DNA from: Tetrapyrgos nigripes | Lineage: Eukaryota; Basidiomycota; Agaricomycetes; Agaricales; Campanellaceae | Length of the DNA stretch: 64,000 nt | Reading direction: 5' to 3' | NCBI GenBank assembly: GCA_013368315.1 | Contig: JAACJM010000142.1 | Location: forward strand, 149,636 to 213,635 | Shown here: one piece after another, positions 44,084-56,022 of the stretch | Layout: every line of letters starts with the position of its first letter | Numbering within the stretch: the stretch's first letter is position 1 | Made by a program: the position numbers and the translations under genes | The notes under the pieces: model-generated | What the model saw: the letters and a program-made list of their open reading frames with translations, nothing else | What the model was told of the DNA's origin: nothing | The model's database searches: none

Positions 44084-47000
44084 TCATTCTAGAGAGCCGC
44101 TTCTGTCGATGATGGCCCATTGCGTGGGTCCAGCAATTACCCACCCCACCAGACACTGTACTGTAGTTATGTCCAGGACCTCTAATGGCTTGAGGTTGGC
44201 ATAGTAAGAAAAACCCATGAGGGCCTTGAAAAGGACATCACAGCGCTCAATACCTGCGAGTATGAACGTGGACGGCTCTTCAAGACCCAGAGTCGGAGCA
44301 GCCGGTAAATTGACAACAAAGATGTGTTGAAGTCTTCCGAAAAATACTTCTCGTTGCTCCACCACATCGGCATTGCGAGTTCTGGCATTTCGGTCAACGA
44401 GAGCATCAAACTAGTGTGTATATGTAAGCTTATATATCAATAATCAGAGAAAAGACTCAACTTACATGGACAAACGTCGCATCTCTGCGGTCCTCTGCAT
44501 ATGGCAGGATGGATGCAGCACAGATCGTATCACCTCCTTCAAAGTTGATATGGACGGCGGCCCATCTAGTAACGTTGGAGGGATCATAATACTTTCTCAC
44601 TTCAGCCTGGCATTTCTTGACATCTGCCGGCATGGACCCAGTTGTGAAACGGGTTGAGAAATGAATAATAATCTTGTTGTGTAGAGCTGGTGTTAACGTT
44701 GATGAGGGTTTCCTAGGAGGATGAAGGATACATGTGTTGTCTGGGGATAGCGGAGTTAATAAGAATGAGATAATGCAAGAATTGAAGGAAAATTGACGCA
44801 CATGAGTGATGTGTGAATTGTCCTTTCACATTACCAGTTTTGATCGGCGTGAGCGTTAACTCCTGTTCCAGTCCACGTGAAATGGTGATATGGGCGAGGT
44901 GAGCATCAGCGAGAATGAAGTTGTTGATGTTGGCCCATGGATAACGACGGCTTTTAAATTTGGGTGAGAGAAAGCCACAAAAATGCTCAATAGGAAAAGC
45001 CCAGTTAGCCCAGACTGGACCAGCTTGCTTGATATGATCTGGGATGTGAAGAAGTCCATGCAGAGTGACTGGCGCTGCTGAGAACCTGCCAGGATCATTC
45101 TGAATGTATAATCTACAAAACATCGAGTCATTAACAATTCAGATCCACATATATGTATGAAATTACTTACTCTTCGTATTTGTGTACCCAATTGGCAAAG
45201 CCGATGCGAATCTTCCTGATGTCATCTTGACTATAACTGAACTGTAGACAGAGCTCAACGAGTTTGGCAAACTGCAGGAAGTGATTGAAGATGGCATCCG
45301 GTAGTTGACCCCTTAAAATGACAGGGCCAATGTACAGAAGCCAAAAACACCAACTTTCTGCTGTCGAAGCCTGTCTATCATCCGAGACATCAGGAGGACG
45401 TTGACCAAAACAGGAGGGAATAAGATCTCCTGATGCTGCCGTTGTAGCTCCAATGGCTGTCCAAACACCATCTTCAAATTGATAGCCTCCAACGCCATCG
45501 TCCAGCCCTTTGAATTGGCCTGTCCAGTGCTTTACGAGGTTCTCAAGGTTGTTTTCGAAAACCAAATGCATGAAATCGTGAGGGAAAGAGTTCGGAAAGG
45601 TAATGGAAGAAAGGGAACTGAATATGGAGACGCCCTTGATTCCATACTGATGTGAGAGGATTTCGGATTGACGTGTTGATTGAGCAAACTGAACTTGCAC
45701 AGCCTGCTGTTGGAACTCGGAGGATGATCGGTAAGGAAAATGCAAAGGATGATAGTGATTAACGGCCAATGGATCTGCAGCAACATCAGGATGCATACTA
45801 CGGTCTAGAGGGACATAGTATGTGCGTGCTCCCAGTGGCATGACCCCAGGGATGTTGCACATACGGCACAGCCGATAACCATTGTGACCCTTCATGCGCA
45901 TCACCATTGACATTGCTGGCATGTCACCGAATAGGTACAGCAGGTAAGCACATAACAAGAACACTGTTCTCGTCTCAGCATCCCATGCTTTGACACCTCT
46001 CGCAAGTTTATCCAGCTCCACCCTGAACGGCCATGCAAAAGAGTCGAAATCCTGGGGCTTTTTAGGACCTGGTATGATCCCAATACAGAGCGTATGCTCT
46101 TGGTGGAAGCGGATTTCAGGAGTGAGATTATAATTGAATAGGATAAGGGGCCAGCATGTCTTCTTTCTCCTCCTCCATGGTGCAAAACCATCAGTTCCCA
46201 ACCCTAGTGCAATATCACGCCTGTCAGAGAAGTGTTTGTGATCCAAGGTTTCACCATCAATGACGACACACTTTTCCCGTAACTGGTGGTAAAGACTACT
46301 ACTATCAAAGACATCATCAATGACACCGTCGTCAGACTGGAAGTTGGCATGGTACTTCAATTTCTCGATCATCGATAAATTATGATAGTAGGCGATGAGT
46401 CGGGGTATGATTGGAATATAGAGGAACATTTTTCGGGGTTTGCTGTCTGGGCGCAATCACTGCTACCTGCAGTATTGACAAGTTGTGCATTCGGAGTAGT
46501 TACTGGTGTATGCCATGCAGGAGTTGACGCACATGTGGAAGGTCTGAGGCTGGAGTCCTGAGAGATCTGCAACTTCACGTTGTGTCACTTTCCAAGACTT
46601 TAGCGGCTCCTTGGGAAAAACGCGAGGCAACATGTTGAAACCAGCATTAGTGAGGTTGGCCTTCAGCTTGAATTTGAACGTTTGGATTGCAGTGAGCTCG
46701 TCCTCGCAAAGAACTGTCAAATCGGCAATGTTAGTGCATAAAAGCAAACCACAACTTTTAGAGCGGCTCACCATCGTCAAACTCCTCCAATTCGTCAAGA
46801 AGCATCTCCAACGACAAATCGTCAGCAGTGAGGCCCCAGTTGACCTCTTCCTCAAGATCAACACCTTCAAATTCGTCACTGGAATCCCCTTCATCACTGT
46901 ATGCTCCCGCTTCCTTATCCCAGTCAACTCCATGTTCTTCGTCCAGGAGACGGTCATGCTCGCAATCTTCTTCATCCGTTTCGCTATCTTCAGGTAGCGC

Positions 47001-47470
47001 AAGGTCTTCAGCGGGTAGTACAAGGTCTTTGGTAGGTTCAGCACTGCCGTCGAGAGGCTGTTGTATATCCATCGCAAAGTCGGCTCCAATTCCAGACATG
47101 TTCGTGTACTCCTCCACAGCCTGAGCTGGCTGTTGTTGAAGTCCAAGATCCACGGCATCCTATAATTATCATGGAAACAGAGACATACATCAGGACAGGG
47201 GAAAAGATGTATGTGAGGGTCACATACTGTAATAAGTATCTCATCATTAGAATCATAATCCTCCTCATTATCCTCGCAATCCCCATCTGACGCCCGAGTG
47301 TCCATTGCCTCTGCATTTTGGTGAATGAGGAAAGCACCTCGCTCATGGCGTAGTGCTTGCTTTGTGCTCATCCATTTCCCACAACACTCACACACTCGAT
47401 GCTTGGATTTGAGTCGGTTTTTTTGGTGTTCCTTCTTTTGCTGTGCGAGAATGTCGGTTATGGTTTGCAT
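44084..47470 (-). pseudogene. Tnp2-family transposase, two adjacent stops
   Basis: Start MQTITDILAQQ at 47470. Exon 1 (47470-47228) carries a Cys pair (VCECCGKWMS) and a histidine. Exon 2 (47159-46772) is highly acidic. Exon 3 starts at 46713 and contains MCVNSCMAYTSNYSECTTCQYC, written here as CVNSC and TCQYC, the typical Tnp2 N-terminal zinc motif. Then come IALGLGTDGFAPW, ILFNYNLTPEIR, GIIPGPKKPQDFDSF and RMKGHNGYRLCRMCNIPGV. After an intron near 45150 comes the C-terminal region (LHGLLHIPDHIKQAGPVW, WAFPIEHFCG) and further exons to 44084. Between CQYCR and RPDSKPRK the same frame has TAG and TGA nine bases apart (about 46459-46467), both readable as C-to-T changes. Probably inactive. Confidence 0.8.
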
Positions 47471-48038
47471 CTGCACTCGCGGTTTTTTGTGCCATAGTCG
47501 ACGTTGAAGAGAGCAGAAGATAGTTGATGGCAGGGAAAGACAGTGCAGAGCAGGACTCAGTGATAGCGCTACACCAAGTCCGACGCATCTGATCACATGG
47601 GGCGTATATTCGTTGAAGAAAGCGGAAGAAGCTAAAATAGGAAATGGGTCAGTATTTAAGGCCAGGAAAAAAAAAATTGCAGAGCCCAACATCGATCTGT
47701 GCCCTCCCTCAGACAGATACCTGCACCTCACTATGGGCAAAGAGACAAGCAAAACCACCAACAGCAGCACCTGAGGCGCTGCCAAAACCGTATGATAAGG
47801 ATAAAGGTAAAACTTACCACTTGTAAACGTTCGTCTTGCATTGACTAGTCTGGACTGACAGAGACCACCAAGAAGACGAAGACTACCACCAAGACCAAGG
47901 AGACCAGCACCAAAAAAAATAATCGCAGCAGTAAAGCGACTGCCACTGGAGAGTGAGGTAGTCTTCAGCGCTTTACAATGTGTTGACACGTTTGACCAAC
48001 TGAGACTTGGGCCAGGTGCTGATGGATTGACTGACAGC

Positions 48039-49452
48039 ATGGGTATGTCCTTGGGCTCGTTTCTACAAAAAAGATTCCTGATTAGCGTTTAGATTTAGCT
48101 CAGCAAGATGGTGGAGCCAAGACGAAGACAGAAAATAAACGTACGTGTTTGAAGATGTGATGTGTCCTTGTTTGCTGAGTCTAACGAATCAACTAGCCTC
48201 GAAGTCTGCTCCAAAGAAAAAAAGTAAGCAAACCGTGATAAATTCTTCATGAGCATGATCACGATCTCGTTATGCTGTGTTTAAGGCCCCACTGTTGCTG
48301 CCCCCGCTGATATCCTTGGGGAGATTACTAACGGCTTCCTTGGTGACCCGAACGAGAATTTTGATGTGTCTATGGGTGATGGAACCGACGAGAATGACCA
48401 AGAGACTGAAGAGACGGCTGACATGTCTATGACCACTGGAGGTGAGTTTTACTTATTATTATTGTTGGTATTCTTTTTACATGATGCACTAGATAATCAA
48501 GACACGACTGATGATGAGGCCGCGTTGGAAAAAGCCAAGGGTGAGTTTTCGTAACGACTTGAACAAATATGATACTCACCTACTAATACTATTCCAAAGC
48601 TGAAGTTCGTGCAATCAAAGCTAGGCTGGCAGCCCAGAAGAAAGCTACTACAGCCCCAGTACCTGCCCAGCTAGCTGCTACGGAGCCCTCTACCAACACA
48701 CGCCCGACACCCAAGCCCAACACAAAAGTGCAGACTGTTGTTAGCACCCCTGCCAAAGTCCAAGAAAAGTCGACTCCAAAGGCAACGAAGGCCGCTGCAA
48801 AGGTCAGGGTTGAAGAAGATGCAATTGAGAAGATAGATAGACCCACTGGGGAGCCGGGCGATGGCTTTAATCTTCAAGAAGCTTGCGGATTGGGAGGTGA
48901 CGACGAGCACTGGACTCGGTTTGGGGTAAGTAATCAAGTGTCACATGACATTTGCCCAGACTCTGATGGTCCATCGTGTTTGACTCAGGAATATGTCCGC
49001 TCCTCTTGCCAGCGTGCAGGAGTCAATTACAGCGAGACATACAGCAAACAGGACCCTGTTACCAAGGGCATTGTAGTCAAGAAAGTATGTCTTTGCACTC
49101 ACTATCTGTTCTTTTTTTGAACTAATTTTAAATTTTTCATGATCATATATAGGTCACTCAACTTGACCCATACTTCTGCAAGGAACGTTTTACGGCGTGC
49201 TGGCCTATCCTTGATTACATGAAGGTCCACATCAACAATGTACGCAACTACAGGACACGTAAGGCGAGTGGTAAACACCAATCCAAATCCAGGAAAGCAC
49301 GTCAGGCTGCAGTTGCGGCAATTGACGATTCGGAGGAAGACCCCATCAACCAAGACAAAGCAGAATCAAATGACGGTCAAGAAGGCGATGAAGAAATGGA
49401 AAATGATGAGGAGGACAACAACAACAACAACAATGACAACGTTGATGAGTGA
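48039..49452 (+). CDS. Transposon accessory protein of unknown function
   Basis: Seven or eight small exons, divergent from the Tnp2 gene. Start ATGG at 48039 then an intron, giving MAQQDGGAKTKTENK and a Lys-rich start. There is an acidic region (GDGTDENDQETEET), an Ala/Lys/Thr-rich middle (48600-48800), then LQEACGLGGDDEHWTRFG, EYVRSSCQRAGVNYSETY and VTQLDPYFCKERFTACWPIL. The end is very acidic (EEDNNNNNNDNVDE). No domain known to me. Its place beside Tnp2 suggests a transposition helper. No stop breaks this one. Confidence 0.6.
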
Positions 49453-49459
49453 ATAAAAT

Positions 49460-50314
49460 GGTACGTATATAAATCCATGGGTATACATCTCGCTGACGTC
49501 GACGTCGACATCGTTGGATCTGGATCTAGGCTCTAGCTATTTGGTGCGTCGCTACTGCAATCCTTACACTAGCATCAACTGACGTCTCGCTATGTACAGT
49601 CCTTCTAGTTTAATCATATCAATCTGCGCCAAGTCAGCATGCCCGTAAATTGCACCCATATCCTACTTCACTCTTGTTCCTTACGCTACATTCCTGCATG
49701 GTTTTGCGCTACTCTATACTATTGTCCAATATATCTGCTCCTTGCTTCCTTTTCACCAGTTTGACGGATGACACCAGAAAGGATCATATTCACTGCTATA
49801 CTGGGTGAAAAATCGGCTCACCCATTTTCATGCAGAGGGTTGACACTGGATTAATCGGGGACATATAGACCATTAAAATCACTTGAAAGTCATCCAGTGA
49901 CTTTTCTCACATTCCACAGTAAACGGCTTGACTTTCATCCTCTTCCCGTTGTATTTTCAACCCGTTCACGGTTGAGATCGTTTGCGTCATCCGGTCCCGG
50001 GCGCACAGTGCTCCCCTGTTCCTCCTACTGCCTGGGTCCCTCTACCAGTTGGGTGACGTGTTGTCTTCTTTCTTCGACTCACACCACCACCACCACCTCT
50101 CCCTTTCTTCCCTACTCCTTCTACTCCTCATCTGGATTCCTGGCTCTCATTCCTCACTTGCTCAACAACTCGCTCAGTTTCCACCCTTGAGTCCAAATGT
50201 GTGGATGGATTTCCGTTTGTTTGCACCACCAGTTTCGTCCTTTTTGGTTTTCAGCACTCATCATTCACCACTTTGGACGTCAAGACGAAAGACAATTTTG
50301 CTTACAATCTTGTA
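49460..50314. other. Element end and inter-element spacer
   Basis: Contains subterminal-repeat-like blocks (TCATCCAGTG at 49893; TTTTCAACCCGTTCAC near 49953) and pyrimidine-rich sequence. No gene supported. Confidence 0.5.
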
Positions 50315-50320
50315 GTAGGA

Positions 50321-50457
50321 TATCGCAATTGAGAGTGAGTTGGATCATTTCGGAGGCCGTTAGGCCGTTAGCTTCCGTCGCTTGTGGTGAGCTCCGATTT
50401 TTCCGCCACAGGGTCTATATACGTGCTCAATGTCAGTACATAAGTATGATTGCCACA
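50321..50457 (+). repeat. Left terminal inverted repeat
   Basis: Matches the reverse complement of 60543-60678, including GGATCATTTCGG, GCCGTTAGGCCGTTAGCTTC and CGCCACAGGGTCTATATAC. Several differences between arms are CpG/TpG or CpG/CpA pairs. Confidence 0.85.
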
Positions 50458-50633
50458 TTTTCCGCCTCCATGCTACAAGTAATAGACTATATATTTACTG
50501 ACATCGGTCATGCTTGGCATTGACCTTGAGTTGGCCTCGCGTTTGCCTTGGGCAGTCATAAATACATACCCAGTGCTCAGATCAAAGCCAAACTGCACTC
50601 TCAACTAACTCTGGACCCACTCTTGAACTGTCT

Positions 50634-51039
50634 ATGCCTCGAGGAGCCAACCAATATCACCCTAACCGTACGTCCAACGTAAAGACTTGTTATTTTCTTC
50701 GCCTCAACTCTCCATTTAATTTTGATGATAGCTCTGAAGGAAGAGTTGAAGTCCATTATTGAGCAATTTTGGAGGCTCAGTCTAGCGGATACAGAGGCTG
50801 TGGATTTGCTGAAAGAGTATTACAATACAGATGTCTATGCCTCGAGGAGCCAACCAATATCACCCTAACCGTATGTCCAACGTAAAGACTTGTTATTTTC
50901 TTTGCCTCAACTCTCCATTTAATTTTGATGATAGCTCCGAAGGAAGAGTTGAAGTCCGTTATTGAGCAATTTTGGAGGCTCAGTCTAGCGGATACAGAGG
51001 CTGTGGATTTGCTGAAAGAGTATTACAATACAGATGTAT
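50634..51039 (+). repeat. 203-bp tandem duplication of the integrase gene 5' end
   Basis: Units 50634-50836 and 50837-51039 each contain the start codon, intron 1 and part of exon 2. They differ at four internal positions (50671, 50699, 50734 and 50754 in unit 1), all transitions at CpG sites, plus one base at the junction. From the first start codon the frame ends in the second unit, so the second unit is the functional 5' end. Confidence 0.9.
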
Positions 51040-52735
51040 ATGGACTCAGGTAAGTACAATTCTGCACTTCGTATTGGCCTGTCCTGAGGTTTGATAGTGT
51101 TTATACTTATCGGAAATGGCTTGAAGAGTGGGGCTTCTACTCCACTCGCAAGCAGGCTCATTCCAAAGAGACCATTCGCCCTTGGATCGAGCTTGTGAAA
51201 AGCAAGTTTCCGACCAAAGGTGCTGAAGGTACTCGACTTATGCTCAGTCTTGAGCATGGTGTAAAGGCTCCATGGTACGTCATATCCTTTAGATTCTAAA
51301 ATATTCTGATTCATAAGATAGAGAGCTGATCCTCAAAGTCTTGAATGAAATGGAACCCAACGAGGTTGCTGCACGTAGGGGCAACAATTTCAAGCGACGA
51401 ATATACCATGCTGCTGGGGTATATGACATGTTTTGCTTGGATCAGCATGACAAACTTCAGGACTACGGGCTCCGTTTCCATAATGCAATTGATCCCTTTA
51501 GCTCATGTAATGTATGGCTCAAGGTGTGGTGGACCAACAAAAATCCTATACTGATCAACAAGTTCTATCTTGATGCGATCAGAGCTGAAAGGGACGAACA
51601 TTGTGCTGGTATGCCTTCTCTGCTTTTGCCTTTAGTTGGCTATCATTCTTATTTAGGTTAATCTCTAGGATATGTTCCTCTGACACTGATGAGTGATCCT
51701 GGTTCAGAGAACTTCGGAGTTGCAAATATGCATACCGAGATTCATCAGTGGTTAGATCCAGATCTGCGTGGAACACTTCAGCACAGGTTCATGCGTAAGA
51801 AAAAGAATATAAAGTCCGAGGCTAACTGGTCTATTCATTGACGAGATTTTGCACCAGGGTTCGAGAAGTTGTTTAAGAGTGGGGTTGTCTCAGGGCTATA
51901 TAATCCCGATGACCCACTTGAGTCGTATGCTTTCATTTTTACCTGCAGAGGGCAAAACTCTGATTGATTATTCATTTTTAAAGCTTGGTCTTTCGACAAA
52001 TTGCTATTCCATTCATGCAGCTTGAGCTGGATGCTTGGTTAACTCGGAGAAATCACTCAAAGCCCCGTGCCAATCGTCATAAAATCCTCCCAAATGGTAT
52101 TCCAATGTTGATCAAGAAGTTTCCTCATCGTTATGGGGCTACTAACTTCAGAGTAAGCGTTTCCTTTTTGAACCGGTGTAATGTATTCTAAGCAGAACTA
52201 AAAGATTGGAGTTCCGGCCGATCTTCTTGATGAGATGGAGGCAAAGTATGCCCCTCCAGATCACCCTGTCTTCCAGATGACACCTCCAGAATTCAACCGC
52301 CGTGCTACATACTTCCTCCAGCATCGCATGCAAGCTCCAAAGATCACAATTCATAATTTCTGGAATGTGTATGTGGAGCTTCTGCGATTATTCAAGTCTG
52401 AAACTGCCAATAATGGTACTCTTTTTTCTGAGCTTCAGGCTTTATCTGCACAGGAAAAGAATGTGGATACTGAGAAGGTACCTTTAATGAAGGGGCAGGT
52501 TGAGCTGAGATACAATGGTATGGTTGTAGGGCCAGAAGGGGCAGAAGGACTAACTGATGATGAGTATCGGAACCCATTTTTCCGAGAAGACGGTGATAAC
52601 TTCATCGAGGTGGACTTTACAGATGAAGAAGATGCAGGAAACAGCTCAGATGACTCAGAAATGGATGTGCTTGTCGTTGATATCACTGATGATGAGCAGG
52701 AGGAAGAGGAAGTTCATAGTTCATTGATGCTGTAA
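50837..52735 (+). pseudogene. Integrase-core (DDE) transposase-like gene with one stop
   Basis: Start MPRGANQYHPN at 50837, intron to about 50934, then a helix-turn-helix-like region (TYRKWLEEWGFYSTRKQ). The catalytic core follows: CLDQHDKLQDYGLRFH (first Asp), VWLKVWWTNKNP, SDPGSENFGVANMHTEIHQW (second Asp), then a Glu in NIKSEANW about 40 residues on. This matches an integrase-core family widespread in agaricomycetes. The C-terminus is acidic (TDDEQEEEEVHSS), ending at 52735. TGA at 51839-51841 replaces a codon for a conserved Trp or Arg position (SIH*RDFAPGFE). Otherwise frame and introns are intact. Presumed job: cutting and joining the element's ends. Confidence 0.75.
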
Positions 52736-53200
52736 TAGTCATTTAGTATATCACAACCATAGCCACTTCAACAATGATATGGTTCTTTAGCTTTGCTTGT
52801 CTATTGCTAAGGGGCAGGGCTACAAGTAAGCTTTGAGTAATTCAGGATAGATTAGTTATATGTATTTAGTGCAAAATTAGGAGCATTGCTCCATATCTAC
52901 ATGAATAATAACTTAGCTTTTGTTCTACTGGGGAGTATGGGTGCAGGCAGCAAAGGCTGAACTGTTTGCAATGAAGTGTCAATCCATATGCAAGAATGAC
53001 CAAAAATACATCTCAACAGATGATACTTATAGCATACTCATAAATCAATTTTGTATCAGCAGGTGTGTATTTGTCTACTGTATTTCACATTTTCTGGGCA
53101 TAAGGGGATTCTAGGCTCTGATTCAAAATCAAAAGTGAGACTGTAGCTGCTCTACAGCAAAAGTTATGCTTCACTTTGTGTGGCATACACTGAATACTTA

Positions 53201-53446
53201 CTAGATCTGACGCAAATCTATCTTGATCTTCATTAGATTTTGTCTGATAAGTCTTTTATCTGAGTGAATAGTACAAACTCTGCCCAGTGTATACCTATAC
53301 GACTGCTACATACCACCAAGTTACTAGATCTGACCCAAATCTATCTTGATCTTCATTAGATTTTGTCCGATAAGTCTTTTATCTGAGCGAATAGTACAAA
53401 CTCTGCCCAGTATGTACCTATACGACTGCTACATAACACCGACTAC
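53201..53446. repeat. Two 123-bp tandem units
   Basis: Units beginning CTAGATCTGAC at 53201 and 53324. They differ mainly at C/T in CpG contexts (GTCTGATAAG/GTCCGATAAG; GAGTGAAT/GAGCGAAT). Lies between the two converging genes of the element. Confidence 0.85.
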
Positions 53447-53490
53447 AACTTTCAACCCCAAGATATCAATAACCAATCTGATCTGACCAA

Positions 53491-53734
53491 CTTGTTGAGG
53501 TTCAAATGAGAGTAGTATGTATGTAAGACAAAAGAATAACCAAGATTAATAAAGGATATTAAAAGGAGAGTGGACTTGTTGAGGTTCAAAAGAGAGTAGT
53601 ATGTAAGACAAAAGAATGACCAAGATTAATAAAGGATATTAAAAGGAGAGTGGACTTGTTGAGGTTCAAAAGAGAGTAGTATGTAAGACAAAAGAATGAC
53701 CAAGATTAATAAAGGATATTAAAAGGAGAGTAGA
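53491..53734. repeat. Three 80-84-bp tandem units
   Basis: Units beginning CTTGTTGAGGTTCAAA at 53491, 53575 and 53655, each ending AAAGGATATTAAAAGGAGAG. A degenerate fourth follows to about 53830. Located just downstream of the kinase stop codon, where it may serve as a terminator or spacer. Confidence 0.85.
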
Positions 53735-56022
53735 TAGGATCGATGAAAAAGGGGGTGATCAAAGGTGCAGTCTAATTAGAGGATATTAAAAGCAGAGTAG
53801 TATCAAAGAAAAAGAATGATCAAAAGTGTGGCCTAATATTCTCAAAATCCCTCCTTTGATGGCCCATAGTGTTTGCAAAATTCATTCTCAGCACAGACAT
53901 GAGTAGTGAAAAGTGAGTCAAAAGCAACATTTCCTTGTGCAAAAAGATTTGTGCCCAATTCTCTAGAATATAATAGATCAGTAGAGCATGACAGACTATA
54001 TGGACTGAAGAACATACGGCTTGGTGAGGATTTGAGGATCTGTGAGAAGATTACCGTCACCCTGGAAGTCGCTGGTGTATGCAAGGCCATCTGTCTCAAC
54101 AAATTGGACATGCTGCGCAAAAGACAAGAAACGAGCACATCAGTTCTTTTCTACTGCAGCCTGATCAGTGCCCATGTCAATCAATGGACTTGCAGTACCA
54201 TTACAAATGTACTTGTAGAAGCTCCATCCATGAGCACCACCAACAATCTCCTCCATCATGTATACAGATTGCTCTCCATCAGTGCGCTTTCCGATAACAA
54301 GAGCAGCATTGACAAAACGAAGATGGGGTATAGGAAAGGAAGGGGTTGTACCAAGCTCTACATCCCTGCGCTGAATGAATTGATAAACCAGCCCAAGCAT
54401 TACCTTTCCCCACAGAAGGCAATTAAGCTCCCTGGAAAGCTCAGAGATCTGGTGGCCTGAATCAAAGTTCATGAGCTCGCCAGTCTGCTCATTACGATGG
54501 TAACAATGCTTGAGGCAAACACGATGAGAGCAACCAAGAACAACCTCTGAAGTTTGGCAATCAGTCAGGCACATCTTGAAGCTACCTTGCTCAGTCTTCT
54601 GTTTTGGGTTGAATGTAACTGATGTGTTGACAGGGGTGAAGTTTTTTTTGCAAGTCCAAGCATACAGTGGGGTTCTCAAGGAGATCATCCCAGCTGTACT
54701 TAGGAAGGACAAAGGCCTGGAAGTGTAATGTCACTTGAAATTCCATGTCATTAGTTGCTGAAAAAAAAATATGTTGATTGATACACTAACCTTTTCTATC
54801 AACCCTCTGCTTGGACAGTGCATCTCGAATGGCATCACTTTTTGGCCGTTGAATGGCTTGTGGCATGGGAATAGACACAAGCCCAGAAACAGGAAATGGG
54901 AGTCTACCAACAATCTGCTAGGAAGTATGTAAATAATAGTGGTAATAGTACAAGCAAAAAACTGTACCTCTTGATCCAAGACCATAGAGTCAGGAGGAAC
55001 ATCAACAGTAGACTGTAGAAAATGAATATGAGTGAATAAGATGCTTGGAGTGAAAGACTGTACCTCTGACAAATCAGCAGAAAGTCCAACAATGGGCTGT
55101 GATTCTAAACATTCTGTCTCCTATTGAGGGAGTATCAGAAACAATAGGAAGAAAAAATCTTGGTCACTCACCTGATCACTATTAGCCCACCGCTGCCTCT
55201 TAGAGGGACGTGGTTCCTCTTCAGATGAACTATCATCAATCTCAATGGTCTCCACCACTGTCAGCACCTTCTGTGCTGTACGTCTCCTAGTACGTTGAGT
55301 ATGTGTGGTGCGAGTCAAGGCCTGAGTGCGAGTGCGAGTGCGACTTTTACTGGTTCCAGCATCAATCTGGATGATGTACAGATCAGAAAAACTCGGAATA
55401 TAGAGAAAAAGGAGCACTACCTCAACAAACTGATCTGTGAGTGCAGGAAGATCCTTTTCGTTGTACATAGTACGACGAAACTCAGCTTCCTCAGCAAACC
55501 GAGGGCTGATATGTAAAAAGACATGGTGAGCACGATTTGTGACAAGTGTCTTGACTCTGGCCCTTCCTTTCAATGTGTAACACTTTTCCTTGATAGCATC
55601 AATATCAGGCACTCGAGGAAGCATCTCAACATGAAGTTCATTGCAGAGCTGAGTGTTGGTGATGCTGAGATGAAAATTGCGTGAATGACGAAGCCAAAGA
55701 GGGAGTAAATAAGCATAGGCAATTTCATGCAGATCCCGAATGCCAATGCGGACATTAATGTTTGCAATGGCAATGGAAACATCCTGTGAAAAGAATCAGC
55801 CTATGATCAGATTCAAAAAAAATCACTCACTCCAATGACCTTGTACTTAGTACCAGAAGGAACACACATGCTAACTTGGACAGTCACAAGCTCTGTGTTG
55901 CCAAATGACATCGCACGATCATGATAAAAGGTACGGAATGCATCATAAACCTCATGGGCCTCGCTGTAGCCTATACGACCCTCCAGACGACTACGAAGAT
56001 GCTCCGGAAAGGGTATCTGATG

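Larger units (their letters stand above)
42919..49851. mobile_element. Tnp2-type (CACTA/EnSpm-like) DNA transposon, ends approximate
   Basis: A 14-bp inverted pair ATCCAGTGTCAACC (42919-42932) / GGTTGACACTGGAT (49838-49851) encloses three transposon-type genes: a coiled-coil gene (+), a Tnp2 transposase (-) and an accessory gene (+). Just outside or inside these positions are further similar blocks (TTTTCACCCA...CAGTGAA...TCATCC at 42889-42925 and, inverted, at 49757-49815), as expected of subterminal repeats. I could not find a matching target duplication, so the true ends may differ by tens to hundreds of bases. Confidence 0.55.

Noticed and set aside
44466..44657. Plus-strand frame over the Tnp2 C-terminus
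   Set aside because: Antisense shadow without features.
46463..48040. A single 525-codon minus-strand protein
   Set aside because: Only parts match Tnp2. The middle reads in another frame (the acidic exon 47159-46772) and splice sites show that this long frame runs through introns.
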